DNA of 64,000 nt, from the NCBI RefSeq assembly GCF_003501885.1, contig NZ_QWFA01000001.1:1-64000 (forward strand). The letters are read 5' to 3'. The DNA is from Streptomyces globisporus. Its GTDB lineage: Bacteria; Actinomycetota; Actinomycetes; Streptomycetales; Streptomycetaceae. The position numbers were made by a program, and so were the translations under genes. Positions 1 to 9,455 of this stretch are shown piece by piece (positions within the stretch are counted from its first letter, which is position 1; every line of letters starts with the position of its first letter). The notes under the pieces are model-generated. The model saw only the letters and a program-made list of their open reading frames with translations, did not search any database and was not told where the DNA came from.

Positions 1-65
1 CGCCCCGGCCCGGAGTGACTGCCGCCCCCACCACGACTCACCGCACCACGACCTGAGGAGTTCGA
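1..65 (+). other. Leader of the PTM operon
   Basis: No complete gene fits here. A purine-rich ribosome binding site, GAGGAG at 55-60, lies five bases before the ATG at 66. A TGA at 16-18 could be the stop of an upstream gene; in known PTM clusters that gene is ftdA, a sterol-desaturase-like hydroxylase. The window is too short to show this, so ftdA upstream is only an expectation. Confidence 0.4.
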
Positions 66-3000
66 ATGGCCGACGCGAACAGCCGGGCGTTACGGAACAA
101 GGTGGCGATCATCGGGATGGGCTGCCGCCTGCCCGGCGGTGCCTCGGACCACCGCACGTTCTGGCAGAACCTGGTGGAGGGCAAGGACTGCATCACCCCC
201 ACCCCGCCCGACCGGTACGACGTCCGCACCCTCGGCAGCCGGTTCCGCGACAAACCCGGGCGCCTCGTCGGCGGCCGCGGCGGATACATCGACGGCTTCG
301 ACGAGTTCGACCCCGCGTTCTTCGGCATCAGCCCCCGCGAGGCCGACCACATGGACCCGCAGCAGCGGAAGCTGCTCGAAGTGGCCTGGGAGGCGCTGGA
401 GGACGGCGGCCAGCGCCCCGCCGACCTCGCCGGGAGCAACGTCGCCGTCTACGTCGGGGCGTTCACCCTCGACTACAAGATCCTGCAATTCGCCGACCTG
501 GGCTTCACCTCGCTGGCCGCCCACACCGCGACCGGGACCATGATGACGATGGTCTCGAACCGCATCTCGTACTGCTTCGACTTCCGCGGCCCGAGCCTCT
601 CCGTCGACACCGCGTGCAGTTCCTCCCTGGTCGCCGTCCACCTCGCGTGCCAGGCCCTGCACAACGGGGAGACCGACCTCGCGCTGGCCGGCGGCACCCT
701 GCTGCACATGGCCCCGCAGTACACCGTCGCCGAGACGAAGGGCGGGTTCCTGTCGCCCGAGGGCCGCTCCCGTACGTTCGACGCCGCCGCCGACGGTTAC
801 GTACGGGCCGAGGGCGTCGGCCTCGTCGCGCTGAAGCGGCTGGACGACGCCGTACGGGACGGGGACCGGATCCACGCGGTGATCCTGGCCAGCGGCGTCA
901 ACCAGGACGGCCACACCAACGGCATCACCGTGCCCAACCCCGACGCCCAGGTCGACCTCATCCGCCGGGTCTGCGCCGAGGCGGGCATCACCCCGGGCGA
1001 CCTCCAGTACATGGAGGCGCACGGCACCTCGACCCCGGTCGGCGACCCGATCGAGGCGAACGCCCTGGCCCGCGCGCTCGCCGTCGGACGGGCCCCGGGC
1101 GCCCGCGCCTACGTCGGCTCGGTCAAGACGAACATCGGCCACACCGAATCCGCCGCCGGGATCGCCGGGCTGATCAAGACCGTGCTGAGCATCGGGCACC
1201 GCACGATCCCGCCCCACATCAATCTGGAGAACCTCAACCCCGCGATCGACCCGGCGGCCCTGCCGTACGAGATCCCCGTCCGGCCCACCGCCTGGCCCGC
1301 CCACGAAGGGCCCGCCCGCGCCGGGGTGAACTCCTTCGGCTTCGGCGGCACCAACGCCCATGTCGTCCTTGAGGAGGCCCCGACGCCGATACCGCCGGAC
1401 CCCGGGAACGCCGCCGCGTCCGCCGGGCGGCGCTGGAGCATCCTGCCGCTCAGCGCCCGCCGCCCGGACGCCCTCGCGGAGCTGGCGGCCGGGATGCGGG
1501 CCGAGCTGGCGGGCGACAACGGCCCGGCCGTGGCCCTCGACGACCTCGGCCACACCCTGGCCCACCGCCGCCAGCACCTGCCCGAACGGCTGGCCGTCGT
1601 CCACTCCTCCCGCGCCTCCCTCGACGAGGCCCTCGCCGCCCACGAGCGCGGCGAGCCGCACCCCCGGGTCGTCCACGGCCGGGCCCGGGACGCCGCCGAC
1701 CGCAAACTGGTCTGGGTCTTCACCGGCATGGGCCCCCAGTGGTGGGGGATGGGCCGCCAACTCCTGGAAGAGGAACCGGTCTTCCGGGACGCCGTCACCG
1801 CGTGCGACCGTGCGCTGCGGGAGTTCGCCGACTGGTCCCTCATCGAGGAGCTGACCGCCGAGGAGTCCACTTCCCGGATGACCGAGACCTGGCTGGCCCA
1901 GCCCGCGAATTTCGCCGTACAGGTCGGCCTGGCCGCCCTGTGGCGGTCCCATGGAGTGCGCCCCGACGCCGTGGTCGGCCACAGCACCGGCGAGATCGCC
2001 GCCTTCCACGCGGCGGGCGTCTACTCCCTGCGGGACGCGGCCAGGATCGTCGTGCACCGCAGCCGCCTCCAGCAGACGCTGGCCGGCACGGGCACCATGC
2101 TCGCCGTCAGTCTCTCCGAGGACGAGGCCGGGCGCCGGGTGCGCCCCTACAGCGACCGGGTTTCCGTCGCCGCAGTCAACAGCCCCACCGCGATCACCCT
2201 GGCCGGGGACGAGGCGGCGTTGACCCTGCTGGCCGAGGAGCTGCGGGCCGAGCAGCAGTTCGCGAAGTTCCTCACCGTCGAAGTGCCCTACCACAGCGTC
2301 GGCATGGAACGTATCAAAGGCGAACTGCTAGAGGGACTAGCCCCGTTGGAGCCTCGCCCCGCCCAAGTGCCGCTGTATCTGACGGGCGTCGAAGGGACCG
2401 CCCGGGGCGAGGAACTCGACGCCGCCTACTGGTGGAAGAACGTCCGCGACCGGGTCCGCTTCCGGTCGGCCATCGACCGCATCGCCGACGACGGCCACCG
2501 CGTCTTCCTGGAGATCGGCCCGCACCCGGTCCTCGGCCACGCGATCCGCGAGTGCCTCGACGCGGGCGGCAGGTCCGCGCTCACCCTGCCCTCGATCCGC
2601 CGCCGGGAGGACGAGACCGAGCGCTTCGCCGTCTCCCTCGGTATGCTCCACACCCTCGGCGTCCCCATCGACTGGGACCTGCTCCAGCCCACCGGCAGGC
2701 CCGTCACCCTGCCCCGCCACCCCTTCCGGCGCGACCGCCACTGGACCGAGCCCCGCCCGGTCGCCCAAATCCGGCTGGGACACCGCGACCACCCGCTCCT
2801 CGGCCGCCGCACCGACGCCACCGAACCCACCTGGCAGTCATGCCTGGACACCGAGGCCCTGCCCTACCTCGCCGCCCACCGCATCCAGGACACCGTGGTC
2901 TTCCCCGCCGCCGGATACCTGGAGATGGCGGCCCAGGCCGCCCTGCGGCTCACCGGCTCCACTACCGCAGTCCTCGCCGACATCGACCTGCGCAAGGCGC

Positions 3001-6000
3001 TCTTCCTGCCCGACGGCGAGGACCGCACCGTGGAGGTGTCGCTCTCCCTGGAGAACGCAGCCTTCACCATCGCCTCCCCGACCGGGGAGGACGGCGAACG
3101 GGCCGTCCACGCGAGCGGAATCGTCCGTACCGGCCAGCGCCGCCGCACCACCGCGCCGCTCGACGCCTCCGCGATCCGGGCCAGATCCCGCCGCCACATC
3201 GAGGGGCCCGACTGCTACACCGCGCTGGCCGCCCTCGGCTACCACTACGGCCCCGCCTTCCAGGCCGTCCAGGAGGTCTGGATCGGCGCCGACGAGGTCC
3301 TCGCCCGGATCCGCCCGCCCGGGGTGATCGGCGACGACGCCGCCGGCCACCACCTCCACCCCGTCCTGCTCGACGCCTGCTTCCAGACGCTCCTGACCCC
3401 GCTGATCCCGGCAGCCCCCGAGGATTCCGCCCCGGCCACCGGGATCAGGCTGCCCCTCGCCCTGGACGAGGTCGCCCTCGAACCCATCGGCGACCAGCCG
3501 TTCTGGGCCCATGCCACCCTGCTGCCCGCCGACGCGGACACCACCCTCGGCAACATCGCCCTGTACGCCGACGACGGCACACCCCTGGGCCGTATCGAGG
3601 GCTTCCGCGCCGCCGACGTCGAGAAGGCCGCCACCGCCGTCGCCCGCACCACGATCGACTCCTGGCTCGCCGAACCCGTCTGGACCGACTGCCCGCCACT
3701 TCCGGCCGAGGACCCAGGGGCCCCACCGCAGGACGTGGACTGGCTGCTCCTCGCCGACACCGGTGGCCTCGCGGACGCCTTCGCCGCCCTGGCCGACGCC
3801 CGGGGCGAACGCTGCCGCCTGGTGCGCCGGGGCGCGGCCTACACAGCCACCGCCGACGGCCGCACCTACACCGTCGACCCCGCATCCGACGCCGACCTGC
3901 GACGCCTCTTCGCCGACCTCGACCGCGACGGCGGGCCTTTCCGGGGGACCATCCTGCACCTGTGGAACCTCGACGCCCCCACCCTCGCCGCCAGCGACCG
4001 GACCGCCCTCCGTGACCACACCGGCGCGGGCGCCTACTCCCTGATCGCGCTGGCCCGGCCGGTGTCCGCCCGGGGCGGGGGAGGCCGCCTGCACATCGTC
4101 ACCCGGGGCGCCCAGCCCGCCCTGCCCGGCGAAGCACCCGAACCCCTCGGAGCACCCGCCTGGGGCATCGGCCGCGTCCTGCGCCACCAGGAACTGACCG
4201 AGCACCCCGGCAAACTCATCGACCTCGACCCCCGGCGACACCCCGGACCCGACGGTGACCGGGCCGAGGCCGCAGCACTCCTGGCCGAAGCGCTCAGCGA
4301 CGACGAAGCGGAGATCGCGCTGCGCGACGGCAGGCGCCGCACCGCCCGCCTCCGCCCCGCCGGCGGCCTGACCCGTCCGCTGCCGCTGCGTCTGCGGGCC
4401 GACGGCAGCTATCTGGTCACCGGGGCGTTCGGCGCGCTCGGCCGGCTGCTGTGCCGCACGCTCGTACGCCGGGGAGCCCGCCGGATCGTCCTGGTCGGGC
4501 GCACCCCCGTACCGCCCCGGGAGAAGTGGGCCGGAACCGACCCCGCCACCGCCGAGGGCCGGGCCGTGGCCCTGCTGCGCGAGCTGGAGACGCTCGGCGC
4601 ACAGCCGGTCCCGGCGACGTTCGACATCACCGACGAGGACGCCCTGACCGGCTGGCTCGACGCCCACCGGCGCAGCGGAGCGCCGCCCGTACGCGGGGTG
4701 TTCCATCTCGCCGGCCAGGTCCGCGACACGCTCGTCGCCGATCTCGACCGGCCCGCCTTCGACGCCGTCCACGACCCCAAGACCGTCGGGGCCCACCTCC
4801 TGCACCGGCATCTGCGGGACGAACCCCTCGAACACTTCGTCCTGTTCGCCTCGATCGCCTCCCTGCTGACCACGGCGGGCCAGACCAACTACGCCGCCGG
4901 GAACGCCTTCCTGGACGCCCTCGCCCACCACCGTCGCGCCCAGGGACTGCCCGCGCTCAGCCTGGACTGGGGCCCCTGGGCCACCGGCATGATCGAGGAA
5001 CTCGGTCTGGCGGACCACTACTTGCACAGCCGGGGCATGAGCTCGCTCTCCCCGGAAGCGGGCATGGCGGTCCTGGAGCGCGTCATCGGCCAGGACCACG
5101 CCCAGCTCGTCGTCGCCACCGTCGTCGACTGGCCCGTCTTCCTCGCCTGGTACCCCTCCCCGCCACCGCTGGTCACCGACCTCGCGGCCGCCGCCGCCCC
5201 ACCCGCGGACACCGCCTCCGGCAACGGGTTCCTGGACACGTTCCGTACCGCCGGGGAGGAAGCCCGACGCGCGCTGGTCACCGAGCGGTTCGCCGCCCTG
5301 GCCGCCACCGTGCTGCGCACCGGCCCCGACCGCATCGACCCCGCGACCGGCCTCGGTGAACTCGGCCTCGACTCGCTTCTCGCCATGGAGCTACGGGCCC
5401 GGATCCACGCCGAACTCGGCGTCGCCCTACCCGTGGTCGCCCTGCTCAGCGGCACCCCGGCCGGGGAACTCGCTGCCCAGCTCCATGACGGTCTCACCGC
5501 CCTGGCCTCCGAGGAAGACCCGGGACGGGCGGCGGGCGAGGTCCGACTCCACAGCGACGAGCGGCAGTACCCCCTGACCCAGAACCAGAAGGCGCTCTGG
5601 TTCCTCAAGCACCTCAACCCCGACGGGTACGCGTACAACATCGGCGGGGCCGTCGAGGTGAACGTCGCCCTCGAACCGGACCTGATGTTCGAGGCCGTCC
5701 GCCGGCTCATCGCCCGCCACCCCGCGCTGCGCACCAACTTCCATCTGGAGGACGGGCAGGCCGTGCAGCGGGTCTCCGAGGAGGCCAGGACCGACCTCGC
5801 CCTCTTCGACGTCCGGGGCGAGGACTGGGAGACCATCCACGCCACGATCGTCGACGAGTACCGCAAGCCCTACGACCTCGCCCACGACCCGCTGATCCGC
5901 TTCCGGCTCTTCAAACGAGGGCCGGACCGCTGGATCATCATGAAGGCCGTCCACCACATCGTCTCCGACGCCATCTCCACGTTCACCTTCATCGAGGAAC

Positions 6001-9000
6001 TCCTCGCCGTCTACGAGGCGTTGCGCCGCAACCAGGAGCACCGGCTCCCGCCGGTCGAGGCCCGCTACCTCGACTTCCTCAACCACCAGAACACCTTCCT
6101 GGCCGGCCCCGAGGCCGCGGGCATGCTCGACTACTGGCGGTCCCATCTGCCGGCCGAGGTCCCGCTCCTCGACCTCCCCGTCGACAGACCACGCCCTGCC
6201 GTCCAGACCCACAACGGGGCATCCGAGTTCTTCGTCCTCGACGACGCGCTGAGCGCCCGCGTCCACGCCCTGGCCCGGACGCACGGTGTCACCCCGTTCA
6301 TGGTGCTGCTCAGCGCCTACTACCTCCTGCTGCACCGCTACTCCGGGCAGGACCACATCGTCGTCGGCAGCCCGGTGACCGGCCGCACCCGGCAGGACTT
6401 CGCCTCCGTCTACGGCTACTTCGTCAACCCGCTGCCCTTGCACGCCGATCTGTCCGACGACCCGACCGTCGCCGAACTGCTGCAACAGGTCCGCCGGACC
6501 GTGCTCGGCGGGCTGGACAACCAGGAGTACCCCTTCGTCCTCCTCGTCGAGGAACTGGGCCTCCAGCACGACCCCAGCCGCTCCGCCGTCTTCCAGGCGA
6601 TGTTCATCCTCCTCACCCACAAGGTGGCCACCGAGCAGTACGGATACCGCCTGGAGTACATCGAACTACCAGAAGAGGAAGGGCAGTTCGACATAACCCT
6701 GTCGGCCTACGAGGACGAGGCGGAGGGCCGGTTCCACTGCGTGTTCAAGTACAACACCGACCTCTTCCTCCCCGAGACCATGCGCCGCATGGCCGCCCAC
6801 TACACCCGCCTCCTCGACCGGATGACCCGCGCACCGGGCGAACGGCCCGCCTCCCGGCTGGCGATGCTCGGCGACCGGGAGCGGGAGCGGCTCGTGGGGG
6901 AGTGGAGCCGCCCGTCCCTGCCGTCCACCGGCCACCGGGACGACGAGCCGTTCACCCCGGTCCACGCGCTGATCGCCCGCGCCGCCGCCGAACACCCCAC
7001 GGCCGTCGCCGTCGCCACACCCTCCCCGCACGGCGAGGCACACCGGCTGACCTACGCGGAGCTGGAGCGGCAGGCCGGCGGCACCGCAGCCCGTCTGCGG
7101 ACGCTCGGGATCGGCGAAGGCTCCGTGGTCGTGCTGTGCCTGGAGAAGTCGCCCGAGCTGATCGTCGCCCTGCTCGCCGTGCTCAAGGCCGGTGCCGCCT
7201 ACCTCCCGCTCCGTCCCGACCAGCCCGCCGACCGGGTCGCCCATCTCGTATCGGCCACCGGAGCGCAGCTCGTCCTCGTCGCCGACGACGCCGGGCCCGG
7301 GGCGACAGGGGTGCCGACCGTCCCGACGCTCACCCTCGCCGCCCTCGCCCGCACCGAACCGCACCCGGAAGGACCGGCGGCCCAGGCCGCACCGGACTCG
7401 CCCGCGTACGTCATCACCACCTCCGGCTCCACCGGCCGGCCCAAGGCCGTCCGCGTCAGCCACCGCAACCTTGCCTCCGCCCACGCCGCATGGCGGCAGG
7501 CGTACCGGCTGGACACCGACGTGACGACGCACCTCCAGATGGCCGAACCCTCCTTCGACGTGTTCACCGGCGACCTGGTGCGTGCCCTGTGCTCGGGCGG
7601 CACACTGGTCCTGGCCGACCGCGATCTCCTCTTCGACACCACCCGCCTCTACCGCACGATGCGCCAGGAGCGGGTCGACTGCGCGGAGTTCGTTCCCGCC
7701 GTCGTACGCGGACTGATGGACCACTGCGCACGGGAAGGGCTGCGGCTGGACTTCCTGCGGCTCTTGGTCGTCGGTTCGGACGCCTGGAGTGTGGGGGAGT
7801 ACCGCAGGCTGTCCGAGCTGTGCGGACCCGGCACCCGCCTCGTCAACTCCTACGGCCTCACCGAGGCCACCATCGACAGCGCGTACTTCGAAGGGCCCGT
7901 CGACGACCTGGAACCCGGCGTGATGGTCCCGATCGGCCGCCCCCTGCCCAACAGCGCCCTCCACATCCTCGATGCCCACGGCGAGCCGGTCCCGCCCGGA
8001 GTGCCCGGCGAACTCTGGATCGGCGGCGACGGCGTAGCCCTCGGCTACGCCGGGGACCCCGAGCAGACCGGCGAACGCTTCGTCACCCGTACGCTCTCCG
8101 GAGCCGCTGACGCCCGCTCCGAACGCCTCTACCGCACCGGCGACCTCGCCCGCTGGGACGCGCACGGCCGGGCCCATCTGCTCGGCCGGACCGACGGGCA
8201 GATCAAACTGCGCGGCCACCGCATCGAGATCGGCGAGATCGAGGCGCACCTCGCCCGGTGGCCCCCGCTCGCCCGGGCCGTCGTCGCCGTACGCACCGAC
8301 GCCGGGGGAGACGCGGCCCTCTGCGCCTACTGCGTACCGGAGGCCGGCGCGGCCCTGGACGTCCGGGCCCTGCGCCGCCATCTGGCCCGCTCACTGCCCT
8401 CGTACATGATCCCGTCCCACTTCACGGAACTGTCCGCCCTGCCGCTCACCGCCAACGGCAAGGTCGACACCGCCGCCCTGCCCGCCCCACGGTCCGAGGC
8501 CGGCGACCGGCCGCACGAGGAGCCCGTGACGCTGTACGAGGTGAGCGTCGCCCGGCACTGGAAGACGCTCCTGGGGCGCGAACAGGTCGGCCTGGAGGAC
8601 GACTTCTTCGAACTCGGCGGCAGCTCGATCAAGCTCATCGAGCTTCTCCACCATCTGCGCACCGAGTTCGGCGTCGGCGTCCCCGTCAGCAGGCTCTATC
8701 AGGTCACCACCCTCCACGGCATGGCCGCCACGGTGCAGGACGTCCTGCTCGGGGCGAGCGTCGAGGAACTGCCCAGCCTGACCTTCAACGCCGGACAGCA
8801 CCCCGCCCTCTTCTGCTTCCCTCCCGCCGGCGGCCACGGACTCGTCTACCGGGGCCTGGCCGCTCACCTGCCCGACCACCGCGTCGTCGGCTTCAACTAC
8901 CTCCCCGGCGACGACAAGGTCGCCCGGTACGCCGACCTGGTCGAGGCCGACCGGACCGACGGGCCCTACGTGCTGCTCGGCTACTCCCTCGGCGGAAACC

Positions 9001-9455
9001 TCGCCTTCGAGACGGCCAAGGAGCTGGAGCGGCGCGGCCGCCGCGTCGCCCACGTCGTCATCCTCGACTCCCGCCGCATCCTCACCGCCTACGAACCGGA
9101 CGCCTCCGGCATCGCCGCCTTCGAAGCCGAACTCGCCGACCACGTACGCAAACACACCGGCTCCGACGCCGTCACCCACGAGACCCTCGCCCACGCCGCC
9201 GAGTACCTCGCGTTCTGCGGGCGCACCCCCAACACCGGCACGGTCGCCGCGACGGTCACCGTCATCACCGACGAGCAGAAGGCCGCCCTCTACGCCGCAG
9301 GCGAGCACGGCACCTGGCACGGCAGCTCCACCGGCGCCACCGCCGTCCTGCGCGGTTCCGGTGTCCACGCCGACCTGCTCGACGCCAAACACCTGCCCCG
9401 CAACGCCCAACTGGTGCGCTCGGCCATCGCCGGGGAGGCGTCCCATGACGGATGA
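66..9455 (+). CDS. ftdB: Iterative PKS-NRPS, polycyclic tetramate macrolactam synthetase
   Basis: The 3129-residue protein has the complete layout of PTM synthetases. KS 13-440 has the Cys184/His319/His359 triad. AT about 550-870 has Ser640 in GHSTGE and His743. DH about 910-1190 has His938 and Asp1103. KR has Ser1596 and Tyr1609. The ACP serine is 1770. The C domain has HHIVSDA at 1963-1969. A domain about 2300-2790, PCP serine 2854, and a terminal TE with Ser2974 in GYSLGG complete it. Read by eye, the A-domain pocket is D-V-G-E-L-V-S-I-D-K, close to a published ornithine code. Family knowledge: one such enzyme builds two polyene chains, attaches them to both amino groups of ornithine and releases a tetramate. 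Codon 9 (90-92) is TTA, which may make expression depend on the bldA tRNA. Its stop overlaps the next start by 11 bases. The symbol follows the frontalamide cluster. Confidence 0.95.
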   Translation: MADANSRALRNKVAIIGMGCRLPGGASDHRTFWQNLVEGKDCITPTPPDRYDVRTLGSRFRDKPGRLVGGRGGYIDGFDEFDPAFFGISPREADHMDPQQRKLLEVAWEALEDGGQRPADLAGSNVAVYVGAFTLDYKILQFADLGFTSLAAHTATGTMMTMVSNRISYCFDFRGPSLSVDTACSSSLVAVHLACQALHNGETDLALAGGTLLHMAPQYTVAETKGGFLSPEGRSRTFDAAADGYVRAEGVGLVALKRLDDAVRDGDRIHAVILASGVNQDGHTNGITVPNPDAQVDLIRRVCAEAGITPGDLQYMEAHGTSTPVGDPIEANALARALAVGRAPGARAYVGSVKTNIGHTESAAGIAGLIKTVLSIGHRTIPPHINLENLNPAIDPAALPYEIPVRPTAWPAHEGPARAGVNSFGFGGTNAHVVLEEAPTPIPPDPGNAAASAGRRWSILPLSARRPDALAELAAGMRAELAGDNGPAVALDDLGHTLAHRRQHLPERLAVVHSSRASLDEALAAHERGEPHPRVVHGRARDAADRKLVWVFTGMGPQWWGMGRQLLEEEPVFRDAVTACDRALREFADWSLIEELTAEESTSRMTETWLAQPANFAVQVGLAALWRSHGVRPDAVVGHSTGEIAAFHAAGVYSLRDAARIVVHRSRLQQTLAGTGTMLAVSLSEDEAGRRVRPYSDRVSVAAVNSPTAITLAGDEAALTLLAEELRAEQQFAKFLTVEVPYHSVGMERIKGELLEGLAPLEPRPAQVPLYLTGVEGTARGEELDAAYWWKNVRDRVRFRSAIDRIADDGHRVFLEIGPHPVLGHAIRECLDAGGRSALTLPSIRRREDETERFAVSLGMLHTLGVPIDWDLLQPTGRPVTLPRHPFRRDRHWTEPRPVAQIRLGHRDHPLLGRRTDATEPTWQSCLDTEALPYLAAHRIQDTVVFPAAGYLEMAAQAALRLTGSTTAVLADIDLRKALFLPDGEDRTVEVSLSLENAAFTIASPTGEDGERAVHASGIVRTGQRRRTTAPLDASAIRARSRRHIEGPDCYTALAALGYHYGPAFQAVQEVWIGADEVLARIRPPGVIGDDAAGHHLHPVLLDACFQTLLTPLIPAAPEDSAPATGIRLPLALDEVALEPIGDQPFWAHATLLPADADTTLGNIALYADDGTPLGRIEGFRAADVEKAATAVARTTIDSWLAEPVWTDCPPLPAEDPGAPPQDVDWLLLADTGGLADAFAALADARGERCRLVRRGAAYTATADGRTYTVDPASDADLRRLFADLDRDGGPFRGTILHLWNLDAPTLAASDRTALRDHTGAGAYSLIALARPVSARGGGGRLHIVTRGAQPALPGEAPEPLGAPAWGIGRVLRHQELTEHPGKLIDLDPRRHPGPDGDRAEAAALLAEALSDDEAEIALRDGRRRTARLRPAGGLTRPLPLRLRADGSYLVTGAFGALGRLLCRTLVRRGARRIVLVGRTPVPPREKWAGTDPATAEGRAVALLRELETLGAQPVPATFDITDEDALTGWLDAHRRSGAPPVRGVFHLAGQVRDTLVADLDRPAFDAVHDPKTVGAHLLHRHLRDEPLEHFVLFASIASLLTTAGQTNYAAGNAFLDALAHHRRAQGLPALSLDWGPWATGMIEELGLADHYLHSRGMSSLSPEAGMAVLERVIGQDHAQLVVATVVDWPVFLAWYPSPPPLVTDLAAAAAPPADTASGNGFLDTFRTAGEEARRALVTERFAALAATVLRTGPDRIDPATGLGELGLDSLLAMELRARIHAELGVALPVVALLSGTPAGELAAQLHDGLTALASEEDPGRAAGEVRLHSDERQYPLTQNQKALWFLKHLNPDGYAYNIGGAVEVNVALEPDLMFEAVRRLIARHPALRTNFHLEDGQAVQRVSEEARTDLALFDVRGEDWETIHATIVDEYRKPYDLAHDPLIRFRLFKRGPDRWIIMKAVHHIVSDAISTFTFIEELLAVYEALRRNQEHRLPPVEARYLDFLNHQNTFLAGPEAAGMLDYWRSHLPAEVPLLDLPVDRPRPAVQTHNGASEFFVLDDALSARVHALARTHGVTPFMVLLSAYYLLLHRYSGQDHIVVGSPVTGRTRQDFASVYGYFVNPLPLHADLSDDPTVAELLQQVRRTVLGGLDNQEYPFVLLVEELGLQHDPSRSAVFQAMFILLTHKVATEQYGYRLEYIELPEEEGQFDITLSAYEDEAEGRFHCVFKYNTDLFLPETMRRMAAHYTRLLDRMTRAPGERPASRLAMLGDRERERLVGEWSRPSLPSTGHRDDEPFTPVHALIARAAAEHPTAVAVATPSPHGEAHRLTYAELERQAGGTAARLRTLGIGEGSVVVLCLEKSPELIVALLAVLKAGAAYLPLRPDQPADRVAHLVSATGAQLVLVADDAGPGATGVPTVPTLTLAALARTEPHPEGPAAQAAPDSPAYVITTSGSTGRPKAVRVSHRNLASAHAAWRQAYRLDTDVTTHLQMAEPSFDVFTGDLVRALCSGGTLVLADRDLLFDTTRLYRTMRQERVDCAEFVPAVVRGLMDHCAREGLRLDFLRLLVVGSDAWSVGEYRRLSELCGPGTRLVNSYGLTEATIDSAYFEGPVDDLEPGVMVPIGRPLPNSALHILDAHGEPVPPGVPGELWIGGDGVALGYAGDPEQTGERFVTRTLSGAADARSERLYRTGDLARWDAHGRAHLLGRTDGQIKLRGHRIEIGEIEAHLARWPPLARAVVAVRTDAGGDAALCAYCVPEAGAALDVRALRRHLARSLPSYMIPSHFTELSALPLTANGKVDTAALPAPRSEAGDRPHEEPVTLYEVSVARHWKTLLGREQVGLEDDFFELGGSSIKLIELLHHLRTEFGVGVPVSRLYQVTTLHGMAATVQDVLLGASVEELPSLTFNAGQHPALFCFPPAGGHGLVYRGLAAHLPDHRVVGFNYLPGDDKVARYADLVEADRTDGPYVLLGYSLGGNLAFETAKELERRGRRVAHVVILDSRRILTAYEPDASGIAAFEAELADHVRKHTGSDAVTHETLAHAAEYLAFCGRTPNTGTVAATVTVITDEQKAALYAAGEHGTWHGSSTGATAVLRGSGVHADLLDAKHLPRNAQLVRSAIAGEASHDG

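Noticed and set aside
90-8381. Long minus-strand open frames opposite the PTM synthetase (up to about 750 codons)
   Set aside because: They arise from high-GC codon structure opposite a real gene. Their translations are Gly/Val/Arg-rich without any family motif, whereas the plus strand has complete catalytic domains.
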